Assembly: GCA_030847615.1 (NCBI GenBank)
Contig: JAUMIR010000003.1
Span: forward strand, 24,929,001 to 24,993,000
Direction of reading: 5' to 3'
DNA from: Gambelia wislizenii
Taxonomy: Eukaryota > Chordata > Lepidosauria > Squamata > Crotaphytidae
DNA: 64,000 bases
Of this stretch, positions 34,463-46,212 are shown piece by piece; position 1 is the first letter of the stretch; each line of letters opens with the position of its first letter. Below the pieces are notes generated by a model that was not told the DNA's origin, ran no database searches, and was given only the letters and a program-made list of their open reading frames with translations. The position numbers and the translations under genes were made by a program.

Positions 34463-35430
34463 ACCCAGGAACCCTTCTGGGACTATACAGACTCCATTCA
34501 CCTTGTCAGATTAAAAAAACAAATGGGCTTGATACCCCCCAAACAAATTTGTCGAAGTGTGACCGACTGATGTGTGGTGGTGGAAAGAAAAGGTAGAAGC
34601 CAATAGAGGAGGAAAGCAAGGGTGCAAGAAAGCTTTCACTTAATTATCCAAATATTCAGCATAGTGTGAACAATAAGCAGTAACAATATACAAAAACAAC
34701 AAAATCAGTAAGAATTAGAGGAGTATTGAAAAGACTCAAATCCTTCTCCCCTAAAAGATTTCAACAACTTCCATACAGGCCAATGGAGTGGGGGGTTGGT
34801 TGGAGGAGACACTCTACTTTTAAAGGGCCTGACATTCTGAAATGGCCAAGGCTGTCTGAGGGCATCCTATTAACAAAGGACATCCAGGTCAGTCACCTAT
34901 ATTCTCTGGGTACAGAGGAGGAGCAATCCACGCACTGACAGGTTTCCCATGTGCCAGCTAGATAAACAGGAATCCAGGATTCCCCCCCCCCCACAGTTAA
35001 ATCTGGCAAGGAGAGTGCCATCCCACCTCCCAAACATCAGTTATGTTTTTTTAGAGAGGGGAGAACTAGTGAATTTTAACTTTAAATCATGCAACAAATT
35101 CCCCCAAACTTCAGAAGTTTTTGTTGGTAATACGATATTTTTCTTTGTAATACAAATTTTGATCATGGCCCATAATCTGCCCACCATAGCAAAAAATGCA
35201 CAAAGATCTCATTCCCAGAGGTTTGGGGATAATTGTATTATTTAATAGTTGTATTATCAAAAAGTGTGTGTAGGGGTTGTTTTGATTTTTGTAATACAGT
35301 TCCCTTTTTAAAAAGTTTCTAAACAAGTGGTGATTGCGACAAAATATTTCTGCAAAAGAGATATCTGTTGTTGCCACTTTTCAGATTTCCACACAAATTC
35401 ATATTTGCATCTATTGTTTTGCTTCTGAAC
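34463..35430. other. Unassigned intergenic sequence
   Basis: Nothing recognised apart from a C-run near 34981. Confidence 0.5.
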
Positions 35431-35440
35431 ACACTACACT

Positions 35441-35612
35441 GTTATAGCTCTATTATTCCACCTTAACTGCCACGGCGACCTCCTGTGGAATTCTGGGGTT
35501 TGTAGTTTAGCTCTCTGGCTGAGAATGCTAAATGTCCCTCACTAAACCTGCAAATCCCAGGATTCCACAGGAAGCAGCCTGAGCAGTTAAAGTGGAACAA
35601 TAGCATTATACG
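35441..35612. mobile_element. Palindromic MITE, family P copy 1
   Basis: tgttatagctctattattcc and ctcctgtggaattctggggt pair with later arms (aatcccaggattccacagga, gttaaagtggaacaatagc). It forms a near full-length hairpin of about 170 bases. Confidence 0.75.
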
Positions 35613-35749
35613 TAAGAAAGAACAGGGAGTTCTTCAAAACAGTGTACTATGGCATTCAGCACACAAGGCTTTTTTTCCATCATGAAAGCGCTTCAGTGTT
35701 GGGTTGAATTTTTGCGGCCCACACAACGCCGTATGTATTCGAAGGGTGT

Positions 35750-36055
35750 CACGTTGAGGATGGAGCAGACTTGTTTTCTGCTGCTCCAGAGACTGGAACA
35801 TGGAGCAATGGATGCAAGCTCCAGGAACAGAGATTCCACCTCAACATTAGGAGGAACTTTTTGACAGTAAGAGCTGTTCGGCAGTGGAACACACTCCCTC
35901 AGAGCTTGGTGGGGTCTCTTTCCTTGGAGGTCTTCAAAGAGAGGCTGGATGGCCATCTGTCGGGGATGCTTTGATCTTGATTTCCTGCGTGGCAGGGGGT
36001 TGGACTGGATGGCCCTTGTGGTCTCTTCCAACTCTACAGTCCTATGATTCTATTC
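35750..36055 (+). mobile_element. CR1 LINE 3' end
   Basis: gttgaggatggagcagactt, then LNIRRNFLTVRAVRQWNTLP in the + frame and LDGHLSGML, ending at a ctatgattctatt octamer. Closely similar to 1868-2295 in the opposite orientation. Confidence 0.9.
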
Positions 36056-36179
36056 AGTGTTCCCTCTGTCTCTGTTTGATTTCAGGTGCGTTACAGCCCA
36101 TTGATGATTTTTCACCATCAATAGCCCTTAGTCGCGTGAAACTCCCACAATAAAACCACATGTGGTAAGAAATTGCGTG

Positions 36180-36720
36180 CTTGTTCCGGCTTCTCTTCGT
36201 CATGTGATCACGCGAGGGCATGATTAGGCTGGTCGCTATTCACTCCGCCCCTACAGTCTTCCCAGTCCAACTTCCGGTGGCCATTTCGTTGAGACCTGAC
36301 GCATCCAACACAGACGTCCTGGAGCTGCTTTTAATTTTCAAATTTTAGCGCAATGCCTTGGAATAATGAAAACAAAGTTGATCAATGAAAGCAACTGACA
36401 GGCATATTTAACGTGGAAATAGTGCGCCCTGAAAGTGCTCTGGTCATATCACAGTGACATCCATGGTGCTAAGTATGCATGCGCTACTTGCGGGAAATAC
36501 TGGGCAGAGGCCAAAGTATTGCGAGATTGCGCAAAATCCAAACACGATCACAGATAGATCAACAAGATCACGCATGCGCACAATCACGCGAGGAAGTGAC
36601 GGGAGAAGAAGGAGACTGACACAGGTAGAGAAAAATGATGGGTAGGAGGGGCAGAGAATGCCAACGTGGTGCACAAAAAGCGCTGAACTCACTTGTTCTT
36701 CTGCTTCTGTTCCGGAATGG
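36180..36720. promoter_or_regulatory. CpG-containing block with ETS, YY1 and NRF1-like motifs
   Basis: CpG content is higher than in neighbouring sequence. Motifs seen are cttccgg (36271-36277) next to ggccattt (36279-36286), and cgcatgcgca (36571-36580). It could be a distal promoter or enhancer near RPL22L1, or a young CpG-rich transposon. Inverted accacatgt motifs near both sides favour the transposon view. No open frame of note is linked to it. Confidence 0.3.
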
Positions 36721-36811
36721 GCTGATACATGTGGTGCAAAATGGACATGAATCCGTCATTTACATGATGAAATCATTGCACCTTCAGACCTCTGTGTGGT
36801 AAATGCCTGTG

Positions 36812-37022
36812 GGCAATCTGAATCCCAGGTGATCGTGGAAGCTAAGCAGGGCCAGCTCTGGTTAGTATTTGGATGGGAGGCCGCCAGTGCTGTAAGCTAC
36901 ATTATAGCAGAAGGAACTGGCAGAACCACCTGAGTGTTCTCTTGCCTAAGAAAACCCTATGAAATTTACGGGCTCGCTATAAATTGACAGGTGACTTGAA
37001 GGCACAGACACACACACACACA
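36812..37022 (+). mobile_element. 5S rRNA-derived SINE, fullest copy
   Basis: cccaggtgatcgtggaagct, aagcagggccagctctggtt and agtatttggatgggaggccg give most of the 5S rRNA 3' two-thirds. A body and an RTE-like tail (ctaagaaaaccctatgaaat, ggtgacttgaaggcac) follow, ending in a CA repeat. Confidence 0.85.
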
Positions 37023-37160
37023 GGAGGCAGGGAGCAAATAACCCCTCAGACGCTCAACCTTGATGGTCTGTTTGGAAGCTCTAAACCTTTCCAGGGCAGA
37101 ATATCCAGCCTGGAGCTTTGACTCTGAAGATAAATGTGGCTCCTGTTTATTTGGATGTCA

Positions 37161-37397
37161 AACACTCTGTGGAGATTTTCATACCACACTGTTATAGTGT
37201 TACTATTCCACTTTATTTGCTATATGGCTGCCCCCTGTGGAATCCTGGGATTTGCAGTGTAGGGAGGGGCATTTACCACTCTCAACCAGAGAGATCTTAG
37301 GCCTCACTAAACTACAAACCCCAGAATTCCACAGGAGGAAGCCAGAGCAGTTAAAGTAGAATATAACAGTGTAGTCTGAAAATCTCCAGTGTGTGAG
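37161..37397. mobile_element. Palindromic MITE, family P copy 2
   Basis: The outer arms cactctgtggagattttca and gaaaatctccagtgtg are inverted, as are the inner arms acactgttatagtg and tataacagtgtag. The centre repeats the gtggaatcctgggatttgc theme of copy 1. Confidence 0.8.
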
Positions 37398-37980
37398 TAT
37401 TCTTGGGAACGGGTTGCTACTGAGTCTGCTGAGACAGTTTTTGACTTCTGCCCGGGATTGAGTGTCCTATCATCCCCTGACACAGAATACTGCCGCTCAC
37501 TACAAAAGCTCAGTGGCTGAAACTGCCCCCTCAGATCCCCTTTTCTCAGCCCAAACGCAAAGCTCCTTCTTATGCAAAAACCCTTGGCTCCATTGACGTG
37601 TTTGCAAACACAGTGCTCTTTAAAATAAATAAATAAATAAAAATAAAAACTTTGTCCACACAAAAGTAAGATTAGATACAGCATGAAAGAACATTTAAAT
37701 GTCCAGCATGGGAAGAGGAAAAGGTGGCTTACAACACAGCTATAGTATAGTCCAAATACTTAAATCATTCCCTCGACATTTTACTCCCCGTTGTGCAAAG
37801 CTGCCACCCTGTGCCTATTTCAAAAACTGTTTGCACACAACACACCGTTCCCCCGCCCCTCTTAGCAGAAACTGGGGAGGGAGGGGGAAAACTCCCAAAT
37901 AGTACCGGAAGCTAGGGGGGAAGCGGCATTGTTAATTTCCTAACTCTAGGATTGCGTCTTGCCTCTGCGTGCTTCACGCT
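37398..37980. other. RPL22L1 upstream flank
   Basis: Contains an (A)TAAA-rich run at about 37620-37650 and C-rich sequence near 37850. No gene seen. Confidence 0.5.
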
Positions 37981-37984
37981 GCAC

Positions 37985-38060
37985 GTAATTGCGTCACAAG
38001 CAGAAGTCTATAAAAGCATGGCCTCGCGGCTCTTTCGGCCTTTTGAGAGGCCGGATCAAA
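37985..38060 (+). promoter_or_regulatory. RPL22L1: RPL22L1 core promoter and 5'UTR
   Basis: A TATA box TATAAAAG lies at 38009-38016, with an ATF/CRE-like tgcgtcac just upstream (37990-37997). Pyrimidine stretches ctctttc (38030-38036) and ccttttg (38039-38045) lie 21-31 bases after the TATA start. A start at C38039 would sit 30 bases downstream of the TATA and give a TOP-like 5' end of about 22 bases, usual for ribosomal protein genes. The exact start is inferred. Confidence 0.7.
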
Positions 38061-38069
38061 ATGGCGCCG
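38061..38069 (+). CDS. RPL22L1: RPL22L1 exon 1 coding part (MAP)
   Basis: Only ATG GCG CCG, then gtgagt. A nine-base coding exon directly after the short 5'UTR, a layout known for ribosomal protein genes. Confidence 0.95.
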
Positions 38070-41000
38070 GTGAGTCTCTGAGTGGGAGATGAGATGACAG
38101 GGGAAGCGGGTGAAGGAAAGGAAAATGGCTCCGCTGACTTTTTTCAGCCACATTGTCGAGTCGAGCCATAATGGCTCTTTTTTCAAAAAGGCATTTCGAG
38201 AAACCGAGGTGTTGTTTCGGAGGTCAACCGCTCCTTTTTTAAGGCATTTATAGGGTTATTGTTTGAAGCGGTATAAGACCCGCGGAATGCGCTGAGACTT
38301 AAAATGGTGGAGTAACTATGCTCAGGGTCGGGTTGAGATCCTATTTTAGTTTACGTTTATATTTATAATCTGCTTTGCCTCTCAAAACGTAAAGTGATCC
38401 TCCCTGGGGTAGCCTCACAACACCCCTGCGAGGTAGGTTAGGTTGAGGAAGAGTCAGTGGCCAGTGAGCGAAAGGGCTGAGAAGGGCTTTCAAATGCAGT
38501 CACCCCAGTTCGGGATCAACACTAATAATAATAATAATAATAATTATTTATACCCCGTTCCTCTGCTAAAAACAATTGGGACGGCTTTCAACAATTAAAA
38601 CACTACAATGCCGACTAAAAGCACCATCCATCCCACCCTCCCCCATAAAAAGACATTAAACAGTATAAAATAACTACCTGTTACACCCCACTTAGTAGCA
38701 AATGGGGAAAACATTAGGGTTTGCCATCGTGATCTCAATGGAAGAAGAGTCACAAGTTTAGGAAATAACGTGATAAAACAGTTTCTTTTACCTCCTTGCT
38801 CTACTATTAGCTTATTGCCAGATTTTCAGAAGGGCTGGCATATAAGTTATCATTCATTCAACCCCTTGCTCCCTTCACATCTGAGGGTTCCCACTTCTAT
38901 TTTAATAGCTGAATAAAAGACATTTTGTAGGGGAAGTTCTGCCTAGCATGAATACACTGTTACCAGATAGCTATATTTATGGCACTTTTCTTTATTTTGT
39001 TACATGTATCTCCTGCCTTTCTTTCTAGGGCAGTGGATCTTAACCTTTTCTTTACCAGGGACCCCCTTTAAATATCTTTTGTTGTCTCAAACCCCTAAGG
39101 CTTAACTCAAAATTTTAAATAATAATAATAATAATAATAATAACTGATGATGATGATACAATTACGCCATTCATTAAATCTTCCCTCAGAGGCACTGGAG
39201 GGAAAGGGAGGATGTTTCTCCTGCTTTTTCCTGCAATTTTGTGGCTGGAGCAGATTGAACAGCAATGCATAGGCTAAGCCAGCCCGCCTTGGCTCTTGTC
39301 ATGTGGGCTGAGCAACCTTCAAGCCTTTGCAGACCCCCTGTGAGGACATTGCGGCCCCTGGGGGTCCCCAGACCACAGGTTAAGAACCACTGCTCTAGTG
39401 AGTTCAAGGTAGTGTACTGGTCTATTCACTGAATCCTCATAATAGTCCTGTGAGGTAAACCATGCTAAGAATTATTGACCTGAGGTCATTCTGTGAGTTT
39501 TGTGAACAGCGGGGACTTAAAATGGGCTCACCTATGTTAAATCCCAATATTTCAACCAAGACACCAGTCTGGCTGTCAAGTCACAGGAGCTCTATCAGGA
39601 TGAAACGTGGGTCACACCCAACCTTTTCTAATGAATAATCATCTTCATTGGAATAAAGGCAGTTTCCCAAAATATCTGTCTCTGTGGACTACCAGGGTCT
39701 ACAGTAGATAACGTTTAACACAATCTGGTGTTTTATACTTTTAACTCAAAATATTGGGGAGATTGAATCTTGGGGATCTGTTTGCAAGTATGCTGTGCCA
39801 CTGGATTTTGGCCCTGTTGCCTTCCTCATCCAAACTTGGTTTTCTCCAAGGAGTTCAGTTATCCCTGATACACCTACTTTGCTGATTTCAAACCTGCCCC
39901 ATCCTTTGAATATGCCATAGCTCTCAAGGTGAACATATGAGAATGCTTGAGTGAGAGTACTTACTGCATTTACCTATAACATCACAGTCCCAAAGTACCC
40001 CCCCCCCCAATTGTTATTACTTCCCTGGGAGATTCTAGTTGGTATTGATAACTGAACACAGAGCTACTTCAAGTAAAACTGATCATGTCTGTCTGATGTA
40101 GAACTATGCATACCCGACAAGGTAGCTAATCCTGTGTCTTACTCAGCTTCTTACTGCTTTGGATTCTCAGGCTGCTTCACTTATTTAGCTCAGTATTAGC
40201 AGCAGTAGTAGTAACAGTTTTGATACTCTTTTGCTTTAGAAGGAAAGCATAATAATAAAATTTATTTATACCCCGCCCCTCTGCTAAAAACAATCAGGGA
40301 GCCCTGGTGGCGCAGTGGTTAAATGCCAGTACTGCAAGTCACCACGTTGCAAGTTCGATTCCAGCGGGCTCCAAGGTTCACCCAGCCTTCCATCCTTTCG
40401 TAGGTCGGTAAAATGAGTACCCAGCTTGTGGGGGCAATTAGCTAACACACATTGGAAACTGTTTAATGCAGTGTAGATGTGTAAATAGCTATTGCTTAAA
40501 ACAATGTGTAAGCCGCTCTGATAGCCTTATGGCTGAAGAGCGGGGTATAAATAAAAAATAAAATAAATAACATAAGGCAGTTATTAACGAGCATTTTGTG
40601 GCTGTTTGGATTGCTCCGTAGTGGGAGCAGGTGAGAGGTGTTTTATGTTGCTTGTGTTTTGAGTAAAAATTACAAAATTAAAGGGCTTCAGTCTAGTGCA
40701 GAAATTTTGTTTTCCTTGACAGCCTACTGTTTAGATCTCAGACATAAATTAAGATCATAAATACTAACTGGTATATATCTCTCTATTTTTGTTTAGAAAA
40801 GAGACAAGAAACTGAAAAAATCAACTTGCAAGTATAATCTTGATCTCACGCATCCAGTAGAAGATGGCATATTTGATTCAGGAAACTTTGTAAGTAAATC
40901 TGCTACTTGCAATTGTCTGGCCTATTTTTTAATGGTGACACTGTCATATATTGAACCTTAATGAAACTGACAAATTGTAATCCTTGAGATTTCTTTTTAT

Positions 41001-43150
41001 GGGAATAAAATGTGTGTGTGTGTGTTCAGTTAACTTCATAATAAAATAGATGCCTGTCAGTCAAACAATAGATAAGAAAAGAAATTTTTTACCTCTAAAT
41101 CCTTCTCAGTCAATTGATTGCATCCTTAATTCTGCCTCCCATGTTTGAGTGGTGAGGTTGACAAAGTACTGATGAGGAGAAACTATTTACATTCTTGAGT
41201 TATTGGTTGTCTTATTTTTTTTATCTTGATCTATTTATTACCTATCAAGTAATCACATAGTTTCCAAATGTTTTGGATATCTTAAATATAATACTTCATA
41301 TGAACATTAGGAATATGGCGTAGCTTAAATTTCATAGCCAGTAATATAGCCTTGTTCAGATTTCATCTCCTTGGCTGTATTTGCATGTTATATTTGCCTT
41401 CTGTGACTGTCATAACAAGAATTGTCTGGCTAGGGTCCCTTCCCTAGTTCCAAACCTAGGGCAACAGTCCCTAGTGTTGCATTTTTGTTCTTTGTTGGTA
41501 TAGGAACAGTTCCTGAAGGAAAAAGTTAAAGTCAATGGAAAAACAGGAAACCTGGGAAATGTAGTTCACATTGAACGCCTTAAGAACAAGATCACAGTGA
41601 CGTCTGAAAGACAGTTCTCGAAAAGGTGGATATATTTTATTTCCTACTGTATCTCTATTTCTGTTTTTAGCTTCATCCAGAAGCGTTGGGCTGGATAACC
41701 ATAATTGAAATATATTTAAAATATGTTGTATAGAATGTAGACTTTGCCTTAGTGGAAAGTACTTCTGCTTGGGCAAATCCAGACACCCATTTTCTGCTGA
41801 ACCTCCTATCTATCCTGTCACCTGAAAGCAGTTTCCAAGAGCTAGGAAACTGGAACAGAAAGTCTTATTTATGTAGGTAGGCAATTCTGAATTACTGGAA
41901 GTACCTTATTCTAAGTCAGGGCTGATCTTCAGTATTGGCCATATCGGCTGGGCTCAGGGGAGTTGAAGTCCAAAACAAAATCTGTAGACCAGAGGGTGCC
42001 CATCCTTATGCCACAGCCAAAGCCATACATACATACATGGTCATAGTTACCATTCACACATTTCATTTTACCTGAAGTACTTTAGAATTGTTAATTTGCA
42101 TTGTCATTAAAATGTTTGTATGAGCTCATATGGAAGAAAAATGGGTCCCCTCACTCTTCACATCCACAGGCTGTTCTGGAGGGAGGACTGGAAGAGGAGG
42201 CAGTGCTATTCTGTAATGGGCAACTGAAGCAATTCAGCTTTGTAACTAGCAACTTATTTGAAAGGGAGCTAATTGGTTTCATTGGATGTCAGAATATATT
42301 GGCTTAGAAGTAGATTTATCTAAAGGTGTAGGGATGGGAATCACGTGGCCTATGGGCAGCGTTTAGCTACAGTTCTCCTTTTTTGCAGCTCCCCATTATG
42401 TCTTTATTATTAATTATTGTATTTATATCCCACCTTTCTCCCAATATTGGGTTCAAGGTTGTTAACAGTGAGTTTAAAAACAATACAAAAACATTAAAAA
42501 TATAAATATGAAATTTAAAAACAAATTAAACAATTTAAAGTGTTAAAACATTTAAAAACAATACAAATATTAAAATACAATAAAACTATATATACGTACC
42601 ATTTTTTTAAAAAAACAACAAACAATTGCCCAATTTTTGTGGCCAGATTTCAGCAGCTCCCTTCCTCCTCCCTCTGCTCCCCTCCTAGCCTTCCTCCTCC
42701 TCTCCCTGCCTATCCATGCCAGGCAGCCATGGAAGGAAGAGAAGAATGGATAACACAGTGATGGTGGCAGCAGGAGCTCTAGTATCTCCTTGTCACCAAT
42801 GAAAGAGTAGTGGGCAAAGGGTGGCCAACAACTTTAAAAATACCTTGCTTGCACCCATAGCTCCTGGGAGCAAAGACAAGTGTGGGAGAGTGACTTGTGG
42901 CAGGGTGTGGGATCTGCTGTCTTTATCTTCTATCTTGTCTTTGTAGGGGGGGGAAAGGGTTGGGTTCAGAGTGTGCACTTACATTATTTTCCTTTCCTGT
43001 TAAAGATATCTTAAGTATCTCACTAAGAAGTATCTCAAGAAGAATAACCTTCGTGACTGGCTGCGTGTGGTGGCATCTGATAAGGAGACCTATGAACTGC
43101 GGTATTTCCAGATCAGCCATGAAGATGAAGAGTCTGAAGCTGAGGAATAA
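38061..43150 (+). CDS. RPL22L1: RPL22L1, ribosomal protein eL22-like 1 (four coding exons)
   Basis: Join 38061-38069, 40797-40889, 41504-41625 and 43006-43150: 122 codons plus stop. It belongs to the eL22 family, RNA-binding proteins of the 60S subunit; RPL22L1 is the paralogue that can replace RPL22 and acts in splicing and development. Recognisable blocks are [50 protein letters not shown] and YELRYFQIS, followed by an acidic tail ending EEE-rich, as the family has. The short N-terminus MAPKRDKK is typical of RPL22L1. Introns 1 and 2 are phase 0, intron 3 is phase 2 (AG|A), all GT-AG. The start context aaaATGG is good. It follows EIF5A2 on the same strand, as in human 3q26. Confidence 0.97.
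38520..38700 (-). mobile_element. LINE 3' tail with AAT microsatellite
   Basis: (aat) repeats followed by tatttataccccgttcctct and gctaaaaacaat. The same tail occurs at 40248-40295, where a SINE interrupts it. L2-like tail, body short. Confidence 0.5.
39031..39392. mobile_element. hAT-type MITE, copy 3 of 3
   Basis: Ends are cagtggatcttaacctttt and ggttaagaaccactg. Flanks ttctaggg and ctctagtg match at six of eight bases and resemble the nTCTAGAn hAT target. The interior has an (aat) run. Confidence 0.85.
40297..40570 (+). mobile_element. tRNA-derived SINE with Sauria-like head, copy 2
   Basis: Complete: gggagccctggtggcgcagt, the B box gttcgattcc, ggtcggtaaaatgagtaccc, then aagagcggggtataaat and an A-rich end. 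It interrupts an L2-like tail in RPL22L1 intron 1. Confidence 0.9.
40797..40889 (+). CDS. RPL22L1: RPL22L1 coding exon 2 (codons 4-34)
   Basis: Acceptor tgtttag. Reads [20 protein letters not shown] to DSGNF, then gtaagt. Carries the basic N-terminal segment. Confidence 0.97.
41504..41625 (+). CDS. RPL22L1: RPL22L1 coding exon 3 (codons 35-75)
   Basis: Acceptor ggtatag. [18 protein letters not shown] to RQFSK plus two bases of an arginine codon, then gtggat (a weaker donor). It is the RNA-binding core. Confidence 0.97.
41626..43005 (+). other. RPL22L1 intron 3
   Basis: Contains a half foldback near 41915-42010 and a LINE 3' tail on the minus strand at about 42410-42600 (tttatatcccacctttctcc followed by A-rich sequence). 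No exon seen. Confidence 0.6.
43006..43150 (+). CDS. RPL22L1: RPL22L1 coding exon 4 (codons 75-122 and stop)
   Basis: Acceptor gttaaag. Completes the split arginine, then [33 protein letters not shown] and the acidic tail, TAA. Confidence 0.97.
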
Positions 43151-43250
43151 AATCCCTTGTGCTTCTACGTAGAGTGTTAACCTTTTTTGATGAGCCTACA
43201 GAGTGTACAAATGAGACATCTATTTATGAGAATGCATTAACTTATTACCA

Positions 43251-43256
43251 AATAAA
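43251..43256 (+). terminator. RPL22L1: Poly(A) signal, RPL22L1
   Basis: AATAAA 101 bases after the stop gives the short 3'UTR typical of ribosomal protein genes. A second AATAAA near 43490 could serve a longer form. Confidence 0.8.
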
Positions 43257-43269
43257 GAACTTGTACACT

Positions 43270-44750
43270 GAATTTAAATTTCAGATTTCTGTGGGAGATT
43301 TGGGATATCTTGCATTTCCCAAGCTTCATTAAAAGGCTGTTCTAATGAACTGTAATCTGTGATTCTTTTAAGAGATGGGGTTGTGTGTGTGTATGTATGT
43401 TTATGTACAAATTTCTTCCACAGTAATATATTAATCCTTGAACATGTACATTAATGATGTGTGATGAGCCAGTTGTCAACTCAAACCTGAATAAAATTTC
43501 AGAGGTTTATTATTTTTTAAATGCAACTTTGTCTTTGCATTTAATTGTGATAAAATCTAAACATGTGGGGCTCATTAGTAAGACTGCTGTGAAAAATGGA
43601 TTTAGCTGGTAATAGCTGGTGTATATGGGAACAACCAGTTAGGGTTTAATCAAATGAGTCATACTATTTGTTCTCCTTACGTTAAGCCTGAGGTCTTTCC
43701 TATGGCTGTACATGTGACTGTGCATGATACTTTCCTCTGTCCCCAGCCTCAGAGGGAGTGTCATGCTTGTAGCCAGAGCTTGGGTAGAATTGTTTTCTGT
43801 AAGGACACTTTGGAAAGTTCATTAGACGCTGCATCATTTGCTTGGAAAATCTGGTTCTGTGAAATGGTACTTTCTGCTTATGTTACTGCACTTCAGTCCT
43901 TTTTAGGGGCTGCTCACTGAACATCTCTTCCATCCTCTGACAAGATCTGCTACCCATCAGCAAGATTTACAGTGTCAAGTGCCTTCAGATTACAGCTGTG
44001 CTTGTGTTTTAATTTTTCAATGATTACCTGCTGTCTTTCTATAAAATAAAATATGAGATGGCTTACAAAAATAAAACTAATATCTATCACACTGCCAGAA
44101 TGAGCAACAAAATGTGGAAAGCAACATAAAACAGCTGAAAGACTAACCTGTTCTACCTTTAAAAAAACATTCTTTATACATGTCTAATTGTGAACATTAA
44201 AGGGATCGAGTTCTTTTGGGAATTATCCCAGGGGATCCCACAGTTGAAAGTACCCTGTCCCAAGTATGTGGGAAGGAAGATAATATTTGTGTCTGTTGAT
44301 AATCATTGTAGAATGGAGCCACGAGGTAAAAGAGCCTTTGGTACAGTTTCTTGAATAGACGGGGAAAGCTGGAGTACACTCCATCTAGATTGTGATTGGT
44401 GTTTTAATAGGTTGGGGCTGGTGGGCACATCTGGAATTTTGAGAAAGTATCATAAAGTTGCTGTCACAGCTCATCTTTCCATGGGCATGGCCAGTCTCAA
44501 AACAGCCATTTTATAGGCAAATGGGTGAGGCTAAGGAAGGGTCTAAACCCTAAAACAAGCCTATGCCTTTCAACCCACAGTTCTCATTCATCATCACACA
44601 TGCCCCAAACCACCCCAGACATTAATTTCTCTACAGGATCAAATGAGAAATTTGATCTCCCACACACCCCGATTGTTGATTTGTACAGTTTCTGTCACAG
44701 ACCCAGACCCTTATAATTACAACAGGGTCGTTCTAACCTTTTCCTAGACC
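43270..44750. other. Intergenic sequence downstream of RPL22L1
   Basis: No gene or confident repeat seen. Open frames at 43654-43920 and 44525-44716 have no family feature. Confidence 0.5.
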
Positions 44751-44752
44751 AA

Positions 44753-44871
44753 ATCCGCACTGCACAACAACCGTGCTTCACCAAACTACAAATCCTGGGA
44801 TTCTGTAGGAAGGAGCCATAGCAAATAATCCCATTTCAAAATAGATTATTTGTATAGCGTGGATTTGGCTT
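44753..44871. mobile_element. Palindromic MITE, family P, internally deleted copy
   Basis: The ends aaatccgcactg and agcgtggattt are inverted, and caaactacaaatcctgggat is shared with family P. Shorter than the other copies. Confidence 0.6.
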
Positions 44872-46200
44872 TAGTTACCCTGCTGCCATATCTGAGCTTC
44901 CTCCTTTACCAGGCTCTGGGAAAAGGGTCTCTCTGGTTTTTAAAACAGCACTTTAGAGCAAGCAGGGTTCTCCAGCTGACCACTATCTTTATTGCTTTAT
45001 TTTCTGGTAATGGCTCTGAAATTCATTTAGAGCCATGTGGCATCCTGTTGAATGAAGATGGCAGTTGGCTAAAAGGAGGGAGGGAGAATGGGACAAAAGA
45101 GGCAGAAGCATGTCACCAATCTATCAATTGGCTGGCACAGTAGAATGTTTAAAATGAGATTAATAAAGATTGATATGTTGAGCCTCCCACAAAATGCCAA
45201 TATTTAGCAAGAGCAGCAAAGCGAGGAGGAAGAAGATGAAGCAGAGAAGCAGTTGGGACAGAAAGGCCAGGGATCAAAGGCAGGGCTGAGGTGATTCATT
45301 GCCACCTTCCAGGAATTTGTTCACAATTACTGCCCCTTCAGCCATCTCAGTATTCCTCCCTTTCTCAACCAGACTTTTCTCTCTCTCCATATTGTTCTAT
45401 TGATCTGCCTGCTCTCTCTCACACACACTCTTGCCTACAAAGATGACTTCTTAGCTAAACCCCACAATCCAGCAGGTTCTCCTGCAGCAAGGCCGTTTGG
45501 AAATTGATAGCAGCTGCTATAGAGCCTGGCTGCAGGATAACTCCCTAATGCCCTGAGCCCAACCAGTGCGATCCATGGGCCTGTTTGCTGGCAATGGAGC
45601 CCCCTTGGAAAGGTGGAGAAGGGGAGCTTACAGCCCAGCAAGCATGCTTCCACCTGGGCTGCAAAACACATTAATGAGATGCCAGTGCCCTCCAAGCCCT
45701 GGACTGCCTAATATATTTTACTCACTTTGCTGTGATTACACATTTGTGGCAAAACACACACGCATGCATGTGCTAAGTAGTGTTGACGGTAGGAAAGTGG
45801 GGTCAGCGAGGCAGTGGAGAACACCAGTGACAGTGGGACCTTGCATTGCCAAAGCAGCACCATAGAGTTATTGCAGAGAAGTGTGATAATGATTGTTTCC
45901 ACAATGGTATGTTTCTGTTTCCTTAAACAAGACAATTGCTGACTAGTCCAACACTCAAAACAACACCACACTGGCTTCTGTGTGTAACTGCTGCTGAAAA
46001 CCCTTGGCTATATAGGGCCACTGGGGGGCGTCTTAGACCATAGTCTGTTCATGTTAGGCTGTAGTGAGTTGCAGTATACCCTAGAAGCCTAGGAGTCTTC
46101 AGCAAGTTGTAAGGATTCCTCAAAAGCTGTGTTGGGATCAATATTAACTCCTGAAGGTCTGAAATGATATTTTTAATAAGGGCTTTATAGTCCTGTGGAC
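44872..46200. other. Unassigned intergenic sequence
   Basis: Nothing recognised. Confidence 0.5.
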
Positions 46201-46212
46201 CTTTTAAACTAG

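Larger units (their letters stand above)
38070..40796 (+). other. RPL22L1 intron 1
   Basis: Holds an L2-like tail with an (AAT)n run (38520-38700), a hAT MITE (39031-39392) and a tRNA-SINE (40297-40570). No extra exon seen. Confidence 0.7.

Noticed and set aside
36812..36900. A 5S rRNA gene
   Set aside because: Only part of 5S rRNA is present, with changes, and it continues into a SINE body and tail.
40297..40370. A tRNA gene
   Set aside because: A and B boxes are visible but no cloverleaf with an anticodon arm can be drawn; the same head recurs as a SINE.
38061..43150. RPL22 rather than RPL22L1
   Set aside because: The short MAPKRDKK start, 122-codon length and position next to EIF5A2 fit RPL22L1.
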